A DNA stretch of 64,000 nucleotides from Bacillus sp. CGMCC 1.16541 (GCF_003184905.1 NZ_QFRU01000005.1:186001-250000), one strand, 5' to 3'. Shown: positions 20,132-29,645, counted from the first letter of the stretch. Translations and numbers: made by a program. The notes: generated by a model not told the origin, from the letters alone.

Positions 20132-20496
20132 TAGTCTTTAACAACCTTTACGTTGTTTTCATTTAAATCCAAGCCAAGTTTTTTTGCTTCTGCCCAAATA
20201 CGCTCATACGTGCTTAATTCTACAACTTCTAGCTTTAGTTCATTATTTACACGTTCTTGTTGTTCAATTTGCCCTTCTAGGTTTTGGATACTTGCATTAA
20301 CCTCATATAAAGCAGCTTGATTTGACACAACTTGCACAGCACCGAACAATAACATTGCGAAAAACCCTACATAAATTAACTTTTCCCCTAGAGAAATCCG
20401 ACGCTTCTTTTGTTTTAAAACACGCTTGGATTGGCTTTGACTTTGCTGCTGATGTTGCTGTTGATGTTCTTTCGTTTGATAAGCGACATTTGCCAA
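20131..20496 (-). CDS. ftsL: Cell division protein FtsL
   Basis: Small bitopic divisome protein of 121 residues: a Gln-rich then basic cytoplasmic N-terminus, one transmembrane helix (LIYVGFFAMLLFGAVQVVS), and an extracytoplasmic coiled coil with regular hydrophobic heptads (about 65-105). The start is TTG preceded by GGAGGGGAACG. It is always between rsmH and pbpB in this cluster. The Gln/Ser repeat (QQQHQQQSQSQS) at the N-terminus is longer than in B. subtilis. Confidence 0.93.
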   Translation of the reverse strand: MANVAYQTKEHQQQHQQQSQSQSKRVLKQKKRRISLGEKLIYVGFFAMLLFGAVQVVSNQAALYEVNASIQNLEGQIEQQERVNNELKLEVVELSTYERIWAEAKKLGLDLNENNVKVVKD

Positions 20497-20554
20497 TACG
20501 TTCCCCTCCCTCTTTTTTATGAGCTTTTTGTGTCAAAACGCGTTATGTAGCAAC

Positions 20555-21487
20555 TTATAATTTCTCTGCAATCCTTAGTTTTGCTGAACGTGCGCGATTA
20601 TTTTCGTCCAACTCATGCTCAGTTGGTAAGATTGGTTTCCTTGTAATTAACTTTAACTTTGGTTTGAACTCATCAGGTATAATCGGTAAACCTGGAGGTA
20701 AGGGTGGTGTTGTACTTGCTTTTTTAAACGTAACTTTACAAATACGATCCTCAAGTGAATGGAAGGTAATTACACTGATACGTCCACCTGGGCTTACCAC
20801 ATCAATTGCTTGTTCAATTGCATCTTCAAATACTTGCAATTCATCGTTTACCGCAATACGTATTGCTTGGAAAACTCGCTTAGCAGGATGTCCACCTGTT
20901 CTTCTAGCAGGAGCTGGAATAGCATCCTTAATGATCTCTACAAGCTCTAGTGTCGTTTCAACTACCTTTTTCTCTCGGTAGGCTTCAATCTTTCTTGCAA
21001 TCTGCTTTGAAAATTTTTCTTCGCCATATTGAAAAAAAATCTTTACTAGCTTTTCATATGGCCATTCATTCACAACATGATAAGCAGAAACCGGTGCACC
21101 CTGATCCATTCTCATATCCAATGGTGCATCATGATGATAGCTAAATCCTCTTTCAGGCGTGTCTAATTGAGGTGATGATACTCCTAAATCAAATAACACA
21201 CCATCAACTGAGGTAATACCATGAAGTTCAAGTTCTTCTTTTAAATAGCGAAAGTTACTTTTGATAATTAATACTCTATCCATATAAGGTTGCAATTTTT
21301 GCTTCGCATTTTCAATAGCTATATCATCTTGGTCAAAGGCCACTAATTTCCCACCTTCACCTAGCTGCTTTACAATATATTCACTATGTCCTGCTCCACC
21401 TAAAGTACAATCTACATACGTACCATTCGGCTTAATGTTTAAGCCATCTGCTGCTTCTTCCAACAAAACTGTTGTGTGATTAAACAT
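20555..21487 (-). CDS. rsmH: 16S rRNA (cytosine1402-N4)-methyltransferase RsmH
   Basis: SAM-dependent methyltransferase (formerly MraW) modifying C1402 in the ribosomal P site, 310 residues. Seen are [15 protein letters not shown] at the N-terminus, the SAM-binding [45 protein letters not shown] and the C-terminal [13 protein letters not shown]. It heads the dcw transcript here because mraZ, its usual upstream neighbour, is absent. Confidence 0.96.
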   Translation of the reverse strand: MFNHTTVLLEEAADGLNIKPNGTYVDCTLGGAGHSEYIVKQLGEGGKLVAFDQDDIAIENAKQKLQPYMDRVLIIKSNFRYLKEELELHGITSVDGVLFDLGVSSPQLDTPERGFSYHHDAPLDMRMDQGAPVSAYHVVNEWPYEKLVKIFFQYGEEKFSKQIARKIEAYREKKVVETTLELVEIIKDAIPAPARRTGGHPAKRVFQAIRIAVNDELQVFEDAIEQAIDVVSPGGRISVITFHSLEDRICKVTFKKASTTPPLPPGLPIIPDEFKPKLKLITRKPILPTEHELDENNRARSAKLRIAEKL

Positions 21488-21928
21488 GCTGACACCTACT
21501 TCTTTTCATTAACTACTCTTTGCTTCTCGTGTAACATTTGAGTTGAAACGTATAAACATTTGTTATCTTCAAATGATGTGTATACGCTTTTTCTATTATA
21601 TATCAAAATTCAACATATTTTCAGCTATTTCTACAAAAGATTACGTAGAATTTTGTCCTTCTTTTAGAGAAATCGTCTTTTTATTAACTCCCTCTTTTAA
21701 AAAGGTTTAAAACATAGAAAAATATGGTAGTTAGTTTCTATACGTATCTCATACTTTTCTTTTACTAAAAACAAATTTGAATGCTTTTCGGTTTGCTAAC
21801 GTCTATCTATGTCGACCTTGACATGTAGGGGTAACAACTCAAAGCGTTACTTTATTCATTTTATCCTTCCTAAGAAAATTTATTATCTTCCTAGAATAAC
21901 TTTCTTTGTTCTTTATTCTCGTTCCAAA
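21488..21928. other. Gene-free gap where mraZ would be expected
   Basis: About 440 nt of AT-rich DNA between rsmH and the bshC terminator. B. subtilis has mraZ (about 143 codons) here. I find no MraZ-like frame or recognisable remnant on the minus strand, only the candidate promoter. Confidence 0.65.
21595..21624 (-). promoter_or_regulatory. Candidate promoter for the rsmH-ftsL-pbpB transcript
   Basis: On the minus strand a perfect TATAAT (21595-21600) has CTGAAA 18 nt upstream (21619-21624). The -10 is good and the -35 is weak; it lies about 108 nt upstream of rsmH. Confidence 0.35.
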
Positions 21929-21958
21929 AATAAAATCCTGCTTTTAAGCAGGATTTTA
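21929..21958 (-). terminator. bshC terminator
   Basis: AAAATCCTGC, TTTTAA, GCAGGATTTT is a perfect hairpin with a T-run on the minus strand, abutting the bshC stop codon. Confidence 0.85.
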
Positions 21959-23584
21959 TTAGAGAGAAACTACTTTTAATTTATGATTAAATTCGACTTC
22001 CTGCCTTAATAAATCTGACACAAATTGCACTCCATATTTATTAAGATAGTAACATACATTCCATACTCTCTCTTGAGGAGCACCCATCGGCCTTACAGCC
22101 AATTCAATTGCATTATACTTTTTAAGGATAGCTTCATTTTTTGTTAATTGTTTTGCTTCGACAATTTTTTGAGCAACTTCAAGCTGCTTTTGAATATTCA
22201 CTCGATTTTTCAGTAACAATTCTTCAAAATATGGGTCTTCTTGTAGAACGTTTTTTCGAAGTTTTTGATGAACTTTTTCAAATTCTTCTTTTGCTTGGTT
22301 AAAATACGCTTCATAAGGATTACGTACATCATTCATAAGCCAAGACTCTCGTTGTTGGTGAATCCCACTATTTAGCGCTTCTTCAATTGAAATATTCAAT
22401 TCTTTCATATAACTTTCGATTGTACGGTCGATTAACGCATACGATAGACGTGGTAACACAGGCGGCATTTTAAAGTTAAATAGTTCAAAAGCCGGTTTCA
22501 ATTCAGCCCAATAGGCAACCTCTCCAGGACCTGCAATAAACGAAAGGGTAGGGAATAAAAACTCTTGCATAATGGGCCTAGTTACCACATTGTTACTGAG
22601 ACGTTCAGGATGATTTCTCGCAACGAATAAAAGCTCTTCTTGTGACAGAGCAATTTCACCTTGTTTCCCAACAAACTGTTGACTTCCCCCATCTCTCTCG
22701 AGCAATATTCTCTCTCCCTCCTTTGAATAAAAAAGGTGGGCTGTTTTTTCTGTTGCGTCGATGAGCGGTTTATATAACTGTTTCACTTCACTTTGTTGAT
22801 TGATCACGGAAGCTGATAGGTTTGCATTCTGCTCAACCAAGTTTACAAAGAAAGAAGATTCTATCTTCCGAACTTCAGGTGAAGCTGCATCTATTAAAAT
22901 TAACCCTGTGTGAGCAAAAAGTCTAGTAGTCAATGTAGCAAAGAAGTCTACGTATGTTTTTGCTTCCGTTAGACAGTCCATTACTAACGCTCTTACATTG
23001 TTAGAATGCTCTGTTTCACTAAACGATTGAAAAACACCTTCTATCCACTTTTCACAAGCTTGATGATCAATAGTCATTGATGAAACCATTTCTTTTGTTT
23101 GCTGTTTATTTTTCAACGCTTTTTTAATTAGTTTTTGTTTATCAGACACATAAACATGATTTATTTCTGCAAAGTCATGATCCTCTCCAGCGATCCAGAA
23201 TACTGGTAACACAGGAATCCCTAGAGCTTTCTCTTGCTGACGTGCAAATAACACAATAGAAATGACTTTGTGAATGGTATAAAGCGGTCCAGTTAACAAA
23301 CCTGCTTGTTGTCCTCCGATGACAACAACACTATTTAAATCTCTTAGCTTCTCGATATTCTCTAACGTTTTTGATGAAGCACCGTGTTTCTTATTAAACG
23401 CACGCAAGTAGCCTACTAGCTCTTCACGAGGATATGATTGAGCCTTCAGATCTCGAACTCTTTTTTTATATACATCTTGTTCATGTATATTATAGTGAAA
23501 AAAAGCTAGTGCTTTGTCTATTCCATTTATGTAGTCATTTGTTAATTGATTAGTCGATGTAAACGAGACATCTGTAACCTGCAT
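21959..23584 (-). CDS. bshC: Putative cysteine ligase BshC (bacillithiol biosynthesis)
   Basis: Last step of bacillithiol synthesis, adding cysteine to GlcN-malate. The protein is 541 residues from MQVTDVSFTSTN (B. subtilis 539) with AAAGGAAG upstream; 21 earlier in-frame codons lack a site. Family features: VVIGGQQAGLLTGPLYTIHK near residue 90, PVFWIAGEDHDFAEINH, and the C-terminal REEVEFNHK-like end with a coiled coil (about 390-470). The ligase role is inferred from genetics in the family. It is the usual neighbour of the mraZ-rsmH cluster. Confidence 0.95.
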   Translation of the reverse strand: MQVTDVSFTSTNQLTNDYINGIDKALAFFHYNIHEQDVYKKRVRDLKAQSYPREELVGYLRAFNKKHGASSKTLENIEKLRDLNSVVVIGGQQAGLLTGPLYTIHKVISIVLFARQQEKALGIPVLPVFWIAGEDHDFAEINHVYVSDKQKLIKKALKNKQQTKEMVSSMTIDHQACEKWIEGVFQSFSETEHSNNVRALVMDCLTEAKTYVDFFATLTTRLFAHTGLILIDAASPEVRKIESSFFVNLVEQNANLSASVINQQSEVKQLYKPLIDATEKTAHLFYSKEGERILLERDGGSQQFVGKQGEIALSQEELLFVARNHPERLSNNVVTRPIMQEFLFPTLSFIAGPGEVAYWAELKPAFELFNFKMPPVLPRLSYALIDRTIESYMKELNISIEEALNSGIHQQRESWLMNDVRNPYEAYFNQAKEEFEKVHQKLRKNVLQEDPYFEELLLKNRVNIQKQLEVAQKIVEAKQLTKNEAILKKYNAIELAVRPMGAPQERVWNVCYYLNKYGVQFVSDLLRQEVEFNHKLKVVSL

Positions 23585-23675
23585 GAAAGAACTTCCTTTC
23601 TTCGCTCTAATTCCTAAATCATACACACATAAACCTATTATGCACATTGTATATATGTTCGTCTAGTAACGTGAC

Positions 23676-24059
23676 TTATAACGAAGAAATTCGCAAAATA
23701 ATTCCACCAATCATAAGACCCACGTATAGAATCGAAAATAACAGAAGGTTAACACGCCAAAATCCCTTTAACACTTTCGGCAAGTGAATATCCTTTTTTA
23801 CTTTCCAATGTAGAAAAATAGTGAGCATTCCAATACCTAATAAAAGTAAAGTAATTAACCACCAATAAGATACTCCCGATATTGCATAAGTTAAATAATG
23901 TGCTGCTAAAATTAAAAAGAACGTCATAATATATGTAGCCAGATGAAAAGACTTCTTTTTATTTTTAGTTATTTTTCGTAAAACCATGTAACTAAAAATA
24001 AACGCCAGAAGTGGTAACGTTACAAATGTCGCAAAAATACTTCCTAAAATGGTACCCAT
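23676..24059 (-). CDS. DUF3397 family membrane protein
   Basis: A 127-residue protein with four hydrophobic segments: LGSIFATFVTLPLLAFIFSYM, LATYIMTFFLILAAHYLT, WLITLLLLGIGMLTIFL and LLLFSILYVGLMIGGIIL. Basic loops sit between the first two and after the third. It matches the DUF3397 family found next to bshC and panE in Bacillaceae. The start overlaps the end of panE by one base (TAATG), so it is probably translated with it. Function unknown. Confidence 0.8.
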   Translation of the reverse strand: MGTILGSIFATFVTLPLLAFIFSYMVLRKITKNKKKSFHLATYIMTFFLILAAHYLTYAISGVSYWWLITLLLLGIGMLTIFLHWKVKKDIHLPKVLKGFWRVNLLLFSILYVGLMIGGIILRISSL

Positions 24060-24964
24060 TATAATTCTCCTCTCTCTTTATTCTCTATCCCTTTTATCGA
24101 ATGATATAAAAAATTTGTAAGTGGCATCTCTATTTTTTTTCGAGAAGCTTCTTCTAAAATGTACCCTAATATAGCATCGATTTCAGTGCTATTCCTCCCC
24201 ATCACATCTTTTAACATCGACGAATGGTTGTCTGCCGTTTTACGACAGATGGTTAACACCCCTTGCCAATACACCTCTTCATTCTTTAAGGCCAACCCCT
24301 GTTTCACTTCATTAAATAGTTGTGTCATCGTATGGAAAAACGCTGGGTTTTTTATTAACTCACCGTTCTTGACACGGTAAAGAGCTGTAAGGGGATTAAT
24401 GATAGCATTAACAACTAATTTTCTTATGACTATTTCCTGCCAATCTTCTTCTAGCGTAAATACAAATGAAGGTTGATTAATCCTATGTAATAAAGAATTT
24501 GCTTGTTCATGGATTCCTTTATATATGCCTATACGAGTCATTCCCACCCCTGTATGGACGACTGCATTGGCACCTACTTTTAACGCTCCGTGTTCCACTA
24601 CCCCTATTAAAAGATGCTCATGGAATAAAGAGTCAATGATAGAAAGATGTTTCATCCCATTTTGAATAAATAAGATTGGAGTAGATTGAGGTGTTAATTG
24701 AAGGTAATGTAACACTTCTTGTAGGTGGTACTGTTTGACCGCTACAATAATCAAGTCAACTTCTTCAATTGGTTCTTTTAGCTGTTGTCCAGTCACTCTA
24801 ACACATTTCTGTTGGTCATTCTGAGTAAGAACTACACCATTTTCGTTAATAAATTGTGCTTGTTCTTGCGTTCTCGTATACAGTATTACTTTAAACTCTC
24901 CGCCTAAATATGCACTATATAGTAAACCGATAGCCCCTCCACCGACGATGGCAATTCTTTTCAT
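24059..24964 (-). CDS. panE: 2-dehydropantoate 2-reductase
   Basis: NADPH-dependent ketopantoate reductase for pantothenate and CoA synthesis, 301 residues from MKRIAIVGGGAIGLL, which is the Rossmann dinucleotide loop. VDLIIVAVKQYHL and ILFIQNGMKH are the NADP and substrate regions, and the C-terminal helical domain contains KLVVNAIINPLTALYRV with the catalytic Lys. AGAGGG precedes the ATG; nine upstream codons are spurious. Bacillus genomes often encode a second ketopantoate reductase, so the physiological share of this copy is unknown. Confidence 0.88.
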   Translation of the reverse strand: MKRIAIVGGGAIGLLYSAYLGGEFKVILYTRTQEQAQFINENGVVLTQNDQQKCVRVTGQQLKEPIEEVDLIIVAVKQYHLQEVLHYLQLTPQSTPILFIQNGMKHLSIIDSLFHEHLLIGVVEHGALKVGANAVVHTGVGMTRIGIYKGIHEQANSLLHRINQPSFVFTLEEDWQEIVIRKLVVNAIINPLTALYRVKNGELIKNPAFFHTMTQLFNEVKQGLALKNEEVYWQGVLTICRKTADNHSSMLKDVMGRNSTEIDAILGYILEEASRKKIEMPLTNFLYHSIKGIENKERGEL

Positions 24965-25035
24965 CTTTATCCCTCTTTTTATTTCTTTCATTTTCTATTT
25001 CGGTTTGTTTCTTTTTTTATCCTTTATTTTCAATG

Positions 25036-25072
25036 AAGAAAAAGCCCGATGACAAATGTCACCGGGCCTTTA
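25036..25072 (-). terminator. Terminator of the acyl-CoA carboxylase operon
   Basis: AAAGCCCGATGAC, AAAT, GTCACCGGGCCTTT pairs with one A/C mismatch; the minus-strand side ends in CTTTTTC. Confidence 0.8.
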
Positions 25073-26617
25073 TTATACTGGATAAACAGGGTGCTTGCGA
25101 ACACCAAATGGCATTTCTTTGGATGAATAGTATGCAAAGCGTTTAATTAGTGTATCTCGCAGCTGATTAGCAGGTACAATATCATCTACAATCATTTCGG
25201 ACGCTAATTTGTATATGTCGATATGCTCTTTGTATTCTTGTTGTTTTTGTTGAACGTACGCAATACGCTCTTTTGGATCTTCAATTTGGTTGATTTTATT
25301 CGAGTAAACAGCATTAACTGCGGCTTCTGGACCCATAACAGCAATTTGAGCAGTTGGCAAAGCAATACAACAATCTGGTTCAAATGCCGGGCCAGCCATC
25401 GCATACAAACCTGCTCCATATGCTTTTCTCACAACAACTGAGATTTTTGGTACAGTTGCTGAACTCATTGCAGCAATTAGCTTCGCTCCATGACGGATAA
25501 TTCCTGCTCTTTCTACTTTTGTCCCAATCATAAATCCTGGCACATCTGCTAAGAACAACAATGGAATATGGAACGCATCGCAAAGTTGGATAAACTTTGC
25601 TCCTTTATCTGCAGAATCAACAAATAGAACGCCACCTTTTACTTTAGGCTGATTCGCAATAATTCCAACCACTTTCCCATCAATTCTAGCAAATCCCGTT
25701 ACTAATTCAGGAGCAAATAACTTTTTAATTTCAAAAAAGCTTCCTTCATCAATGAGAGCGTCAATCGCTTCGTACATATCGAACGGTACGTTTTGATTCT
25801 CAGGGATAATATCTACTAGTGGTCTCCCCTGCTTTGGTGCCACTGATTCACATTCTTTTGTGTGTTCTTGAAAATTGTTAGGGAAGTATTTCAAGTAGTT
25901 TCTAGCATGAGCAATGGCTTCTTCTTCTGAATGAGCCAGCACATCTCCACAGCCACTCACTGTGCAATGCATTCGTGCTCCTCCCATTTCTTCAAGCGTC
26001 ACTTTTTCACCAATAACTTTCTCAGCCATACGGGGAGAACCTAAATACATAGAAGCATTGCCATCAACCATAATAACAATGTCACAAAATGCTGGAATAT
26101 AAGCCCCACCTGCTGCAGAAGGGCCAAACAATAAGCAAATTTGCGGAATCATGCCAGAAAATTTGACTTGATTGTAAAAGATTTTTCCTGCACCTCTACG
26201 ATTAGGGAACATCTCTAACTGATCCGTAATACGCGCACCAGCAGAATCAACTAAGTACAATAAAGGTACTCTTAATTTCTCAGCTGTTTCTTGAATTCGA
26301 ATAATTTTTTCAACTGTACGCGCTCCCCACGAACCTGCTTTAATCGTAGAATCGTTCGCCATCACACAAACCGTTTCTCCATTGACTTTTCCGATAGCTG
26401 TTACAACGCCATCTGCAGGTAAATCTCCAGCCATATTGTTTGCGAACATACCGTCTTCCTCGTATTGTCCATTGTCAAACAACAACGCTAAGCGATCGCG
26501 AACGAATAATTTGTTTTGTTCCTTTAACTTTTGGTGGTATTTTTCATGTCCACCTGCTTCGATCTCACGACGCTTTTCTTCATATCGTTCTTGCAAGTTT
26601 TTCGTATGTATCATCAT
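25073..26617 (-). CDS. Acyl-CoA carboxylase, carboxyltransferase subunit (PccB/MmdA type)
   Basis: A 514-residue carboxyltransferase of the PCCB/MCCB type with fused N- and C-terminal crotonase-like halves. Visible are GGARMHCTVSGCGD, LLFGPSAAGGAYIPAFCD in the acyl-CoA-binding N-half and LADVPGFMIGTKVERAGIIRHGAK plus KAYGAGLYAMAGPAFEPD in the biotin-binding C-half. It transfers the carboxyl group from biotin to an acyl-CoA. The next two genes encode the biotin carrier and biotin carboxylase, so the three make a full enzyme. Substrate (propionyl-, methylcrotonyl- or another acyl-CoA) cannot be read from sequence alone. Confidence 0.9.
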   Translation of the reverse strand: MMIHTKNLQERYEEKRREIEAGGHEKYHQKLKEQNKLFVRDRLALLFDNGQYEEDGMFANNMAGDLPADGVVTAIGKVNGETVCVMANDSTIKAGSWGARTVEKIIRIQETAEKLRVPLLYLVDSAGARITDQLEMFPNRRGAGKIFYNQVKFSGMIPQICLLFGPSAAGGAYIPAFCDIVIMVDGNASMYLGSPRMAEKVIGEKVTLEEMGGARMHCTVSGCGDVLAHSEEEAIAHARNYLKYFPNNFQEHTKECESVAPKQGRPLVDIIPENQNVPFDMYEAIDALIDEGSFFEIKKLFAPELVTGFARIDGKVVGIIANQPKVKGGVLFVDSADKGAKFIQLCDAFHIPLLFLADVPGFMIGTKVERAGIIRHGAKLIAAMSSATVPKISVVVRKAYGAGLYAMAGPAFEPDCCIALPTAQIAVMGPEAAVNAVYSNKINQIEDPKERIAYVQQKQQEYKEHIDIYKLASEMIVDDIVPANQLRDTLIKRFAYYSSKEMPFGVRKHPVYPV

Positions 26618-26635
26618 GTCATCCCCTTTGTATGA

Positions 26636-26848
26636 TTATTCTACCGTTACTAAAACATCGCCTTCATTTACAAAGTCACCAACATTGACATTTACTGCTG
26701 CAATCTTACCTGCTTCTGGGCTTTCTACTGGAATTTCCATTTTCATAGATTCAAGAAGTAATACAACTTCTCCTGGAGATACGTCACTACCCTCTGCTAC
26801 TAATACGTTTAAAACCATTCCTGCCATGTTTGCTGTAATTTCTTTCAT
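26636..26848 (-). CDS. Biotin carboxyl carrier (biotin/lipoyl attachment) protein
   Basis: A 70-residue stand-alone biotinyl domain. The biotinylated lysine is in LLESMKMEIPV (residues 32-42), with the paired Gly turn GDFVNEGDVLVTVE at the end. It lies between the carboxylase and carboxyltransferase genes with gaps of about 18 nt on both sides, so it is part of the same operon. It resembles the YngHB-type mini carrier rather than the longer AccB. Confidence 0.92.
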   Translation of the reverse strand: MKEITANMAGMVLNVLVAEGSDVSPGEVVLLLESMKMEIPVESPEAGKIAAVNVNVGDFVNEGDVLVTVE

Positions 26849-26866
26849 AATTGATTTCCTCCCTTT

Positions 26867-28207
26867 TTAGCCCTTTACTAATGATGTTGATAAAAATGAT
26901 GTATCATATTGTCCTGCAATAAACCGTTCATCTTTTAAAATCTCTTTAAATAACGGAATGTTTGTTTTTAGACCTTCAACACTTCTTGTTTCAAAGTAAG
27001 CATTTGCTTTTTCAATCACTTCTGAACGAGAAGAGCCGGTAATAATTACTTTTGCAATCATTGGATCATAAAACGGCGTGACCGTATTTTGGTTTCCATA
27101 CCCGCTATCTACTCTAACCCCATCACCTTCTAATAAGTTAAAAGTAGAGATTGTCCCAGGTGACGGAAGGAACGTAACAGGATCCTCTGCATATACACGA
27201 AATTCCATAGAATGATTTTTCCTCATAATTTCTTCCTGCTTAAGCGGCAGTGCTTCGTCCTGCGCAACAAGAATTTGCCATTTAACTAGATCGACTCCTG
27301 TTACTTGCTCTGTAATCGGGTGTTCTACTTGAAGACGTGTGTTCATTTCTAGGAAATAAAAATTCTCACTTTCGTCTACAATAAACTCGACTGTCCCTGC
27401 GTTATAATAGCCTACAGATCTTGCTGCTTGTACAGCTGTTTCACATATTTGTGCAGTTACTTCTTCTGATAGAAATGGTGACGGTGTCTCCTCAATTACT
27501 TTTTGATTACGGCGTTGAACAGAGCAATCACGTTCAAATAAATGAACTACATTTCCTTGTTTATCACCAAATACTTGTACTTCAATATGTCTAGCATTTG
27601 TAATCAACTTTTCGACAAATAGTTCATCGTTTCCGAAATAGGCTTTTGCTCTAGCTTTTGTAGATAAATATGCTTTTTGTAACTCTTCGTCATTATTACA
27701 GCGAACCATTCCAATTCCACCACCGCCACCGCTAGCTTTTAGCATAACAGGGTAACCAATGGAGCGAGAAAACTCAACTGCTTCTTCAACGGTTGATAGC
27801 GTCTGTTCACTTCCCGGCACAACCGGCACATTCGCTCGTTTCATTGCCTCACGAGCAGCAACTTTATCGCCCATCATCGCAATAACATCAGAAGAAGGCC
27901 CAATAAATATAATTCCTTCCTTTTCGATTTTGTTAGCAAAAGCCGTGTTCTCTGATAGAAATCCATACCCTGGGTGTATCGCATCGACTCGTTCTTCTTT
28001 CGCAATTCGAATAATTTCATCGACATTTAGATAAGATTTTTGAACTGGAGCTTCTCCAACTCGGTAAGCTTTCGTTGCTTTTTTTACATACGGTAAATTT
28101 GCATCTGCATCCGAATAAATAACAACTGTTTCAATGCCTAGTGATTCGCACGTTTTTATAATACGTGCTGTGATTTCACCCCGATTAACAATTAAAATCT
28201 TCTTCAT
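26867..28207 (-). CDS. Biotin carboxylase subunit (AccC-like)
   Basis: ATP-grasp biotin carboxylase, 446 residues. N-terminal fold: ILIVNRGEITARIIKTC and DAIHPGYGFLSEN. ATP-grasp domain: MLKASGGGGGIGMV and FVEKLITNARHIEVQVFGD, with catalytic EMNTRLQVEHPITE. It carboxylates the carrier protein encoded downstream using ATP and bicarbonate. Given the operon, it is the dedicated partner of the local carboxyltransferase rather than the housekeeping acetyl-CoA carboxylase subunit. It is first in the operon, 77 nt from a cre-like site. Confidence 0.9.
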   Translation of the reverse strand: MKKILIVNRGEITARIIKTCESLGIETVVIYSDADANLPYVKKATKAYRVGEAPVQKSYLNVDEIIRIAKEERVDAIHPGYGFLSENTAFANKIEKEGIIFIGPSSDVIAMMGDKVAAREAMKRANVPVVPGSEQTLSTVEEAVEFSRSIGYPVMLKASGGGGGIGMVRCNNDEELQKAYLSTKARAKAYFGNDELFVEKLITNARHIEVQVFGDKQGNVVHLFERDCSVQRRNQKVIEETPSPFLSEEVTAQICETAVQAARSVGYYNAGTVEFIVDESENFYFLEMNTRLQVEHPITEQVTGVDLVKWQILVAQDEALPLKQEEIMRKNHSMEFRVYAEDPVTFLPSPGTISTFNLLEGDGVRVDSGYGNQNTVTPFYDPMIAKVIITGSSRSEVIEKANAYFETRSVEGLKTNIPLFKEILKDERFIAGQYDTSFLSTSLVKG

Positions 28208-28283
28208 CCTTCCATCCCCTTTCTAAAAAACCCCCTTGCAAAACTTATATTTCTACATTTTTTCCTAGAATCCTCCTCTTTTT

Positions 28284-28299
28284 TTGCAAACGCTTACTA
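28284..28299. promoter_or_regulatory. cre-like operator (CcpA) upstream of the carboxylase operon and ylbP
   Basis: TTGCAAACGCTTACTA matches the Bacillus cre consensus WTGNAANCGNWNNCWW at every defined position. It lies in the divergent intergenic region, 77 nt upstream of the biotin carboxylase start and 91 nt upstream of ylbP. Catabolite repression of the carboxylase operon is the likelier role. Confidence 0.6.
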
Positions 28300-28389
28300 A
28301 TTTATATGCAGAATTTTTTTTATTTTTATTATATAATCATTATATACACATCATCAGATTGTCTGAAAAGAACACAAGGGGGATTTTTT

Positions 28390-28872
28390 ATGACATATGA
28401 AGTGAAGCGTTTACAAATCAACTACAAAACTTTAGATGAATTTAAAAAGTTTAAAGAATATGGAATTCAAGAATTATCTATGCTAGAGGATTTAAATGCT
28501 AAAATCTCAGAAAACGAAATCAATTCTCCATTTTATGGAATTTATTTAGGTGATAGCTTAGTTGCAAGAATGAGCTTATATAAGCGAAACAAACGATTCG
28601 ATCAGTACTTTGAGCCCCAACAAGATTACTTAGAAGTTTGGAAGCTTGAGGTGCTAAGTAATTATCAACGTAAAGGGTTAGGTGCCACACTAGTGGAATT
28701 CGCTAAATCATTTAACTTGCCGATTAAAACAAGTCCTCGTGTAAAATCTAGTGAATTTTGGGCTCGCATGGGCTTTTTACCTGTTACGTATGACATGGAT
28801 CGAGATTTAGGAGAGAACCCACTGATTTGGCTACCTCAAGGGGTTATGGAACAAAAACAAACAGCTGAATAA
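28390..28872 (+). CDS. ylbP: GNAT family N-acetyltransferase YlbP
   Basis: A 160-residue GNAT protein, the same length as B. subtilis YlbP, starting MTYEVKRLQINYKT after AAGGGGG. The acetyl-CoA-binding motif A is visible as LEVLSNYQRKGLGATLVEFAKSF, followed by SSEFWARMGF. Substrate unknown. The plus-strand gene diverges from the carboxylase operon and converges on gerR. An in-frame extension to 28306 has no ribosome binding site. Confidence 0.88.
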   Translation: MTYEVKRLQINYKTLDEFKKFKEYGIQELSMLEDLNAKISENEINSPFYGIYLGDSLVARMSLYKRNKRFDQYFEPQQDYLEVWKLEVLSNYQRKGLGATLVEFAKSFNLPIKTSPRVKSSEFWARMGFLPVTYDMDRDLGENPLIWLPQGVMEQKQTAE

Positions 28873-28886
28873 TTCAGCTGTTTGTT
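28857..28886. terminator. ylbP/gerR bidirectional terminator
   Basis: AAACAGCTGAAT, A, ATTCAGCTGTTT then GTTTTTA. It overlaps the last codons of ylbP, with A-rich sequence on the other side. Confidence 0.85.
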
Positions 28887-28887
28887 T

Positions 28888-29493
28888 TTATTTCTCTAAC
28901 CTTTCTAAATTCCCGTTTTTATCCATCTGAAATTTCACCTTTTTACTTTTATCATCCTCTTTTAACACGACCATTTTTCTAGCTCGTTCCATAATTTCTA
29001 TTAATGATTTATAATCATCCTCTACAATTAATAGGTTGTTTTGCAACATTCTTTTTTCTTTTTCTAGCTGCAGCACTTGTTCTTGTAGGTTTGCTAATTT
29101 CCTTTGCAAACTTTCATTTGTTTGAACAAGCTCAATTGAATTTTGCTGACCTTGCTCCATTCTTTCAAGAAAACGGATCACTTCAGCGATACTTAAACCT
29201 TTACTTTCCTGATTAGCATAATCAACAATATCTTTTTTTACGTGTGATTCCTTTGAGAGTGCAGTTGACTTTAAATCTTTTCTTTGCTTTTTTGCAAGTT
29301 CGATTCCCGTCTTATACTTCTTTCGTACATATGAATTCCAACGAAATCCACAAGCTGCCGACGTTCTTGATAGTTTTTGTCCTACTTCTTCGAATGCAGC
29401 AAGTTGGGTGCCACCTTCACGTATATGTCGCAACACGATTTCCGCTAACAACAAGTCTTCATCTGCAGTCCATGCGTCTTGTCGAGAAGTCAT
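28888..29493 (-). CDS. gerR: RsfA/GerR family sporulation transcription factor (YlbO)
   Basis: A 201-residue regulator with an N-terminal Myb/SANT-like DNA-binding domain (WTADEDLLLAEIVLRHIREGG ... RTSAACGFRWNSYVRKKY), a linker, and a long coiled coil (about 105-165). This is the architecture of RsfA and of YlbO/GerR. In B. subtilis YlbO (GerR) is a SigE-dependent mother-cell regulator and lies beside ylbP, as here. On the minus strand CATACTAT at 29524-29531, close to the SigE -10 CATACAMT, lies about 31 nt upstream of the start and fits such control, although no good -35 is evident. Confidence 0.82.
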   Translation of the reverse strand: MTSRQDAWTADEDLLLAEIVLRHIREGGTQLAAFEEVGQKLSRTSAACGFRWNSYVRKKYKTGIELAKKQRKDLKSTALSKESHVKKDIVDYANQESKGLSIAEVIRFLERMEQGQQNSIELVQTNESLQRKLANLQEQVLQLEKEKRMLQNNLLIVEDDYKSLIEIMERARKMVVLKEDDKSKKVKFQMDKNGNLERLEK

Positions 29494-29645
29494 CTAGCTA
29501 TCCCTCCTAATAGGTTTTGTTACATAGTATGCAACTACTAGAAAAGATAGACTATTGTTACCTTACCTTTTACACCTTAAGTATGCTACACATTACTCAC
29601 GTAAAGAGTTACATGTGCATCTTGTTATAAGTACATAACCAATCT

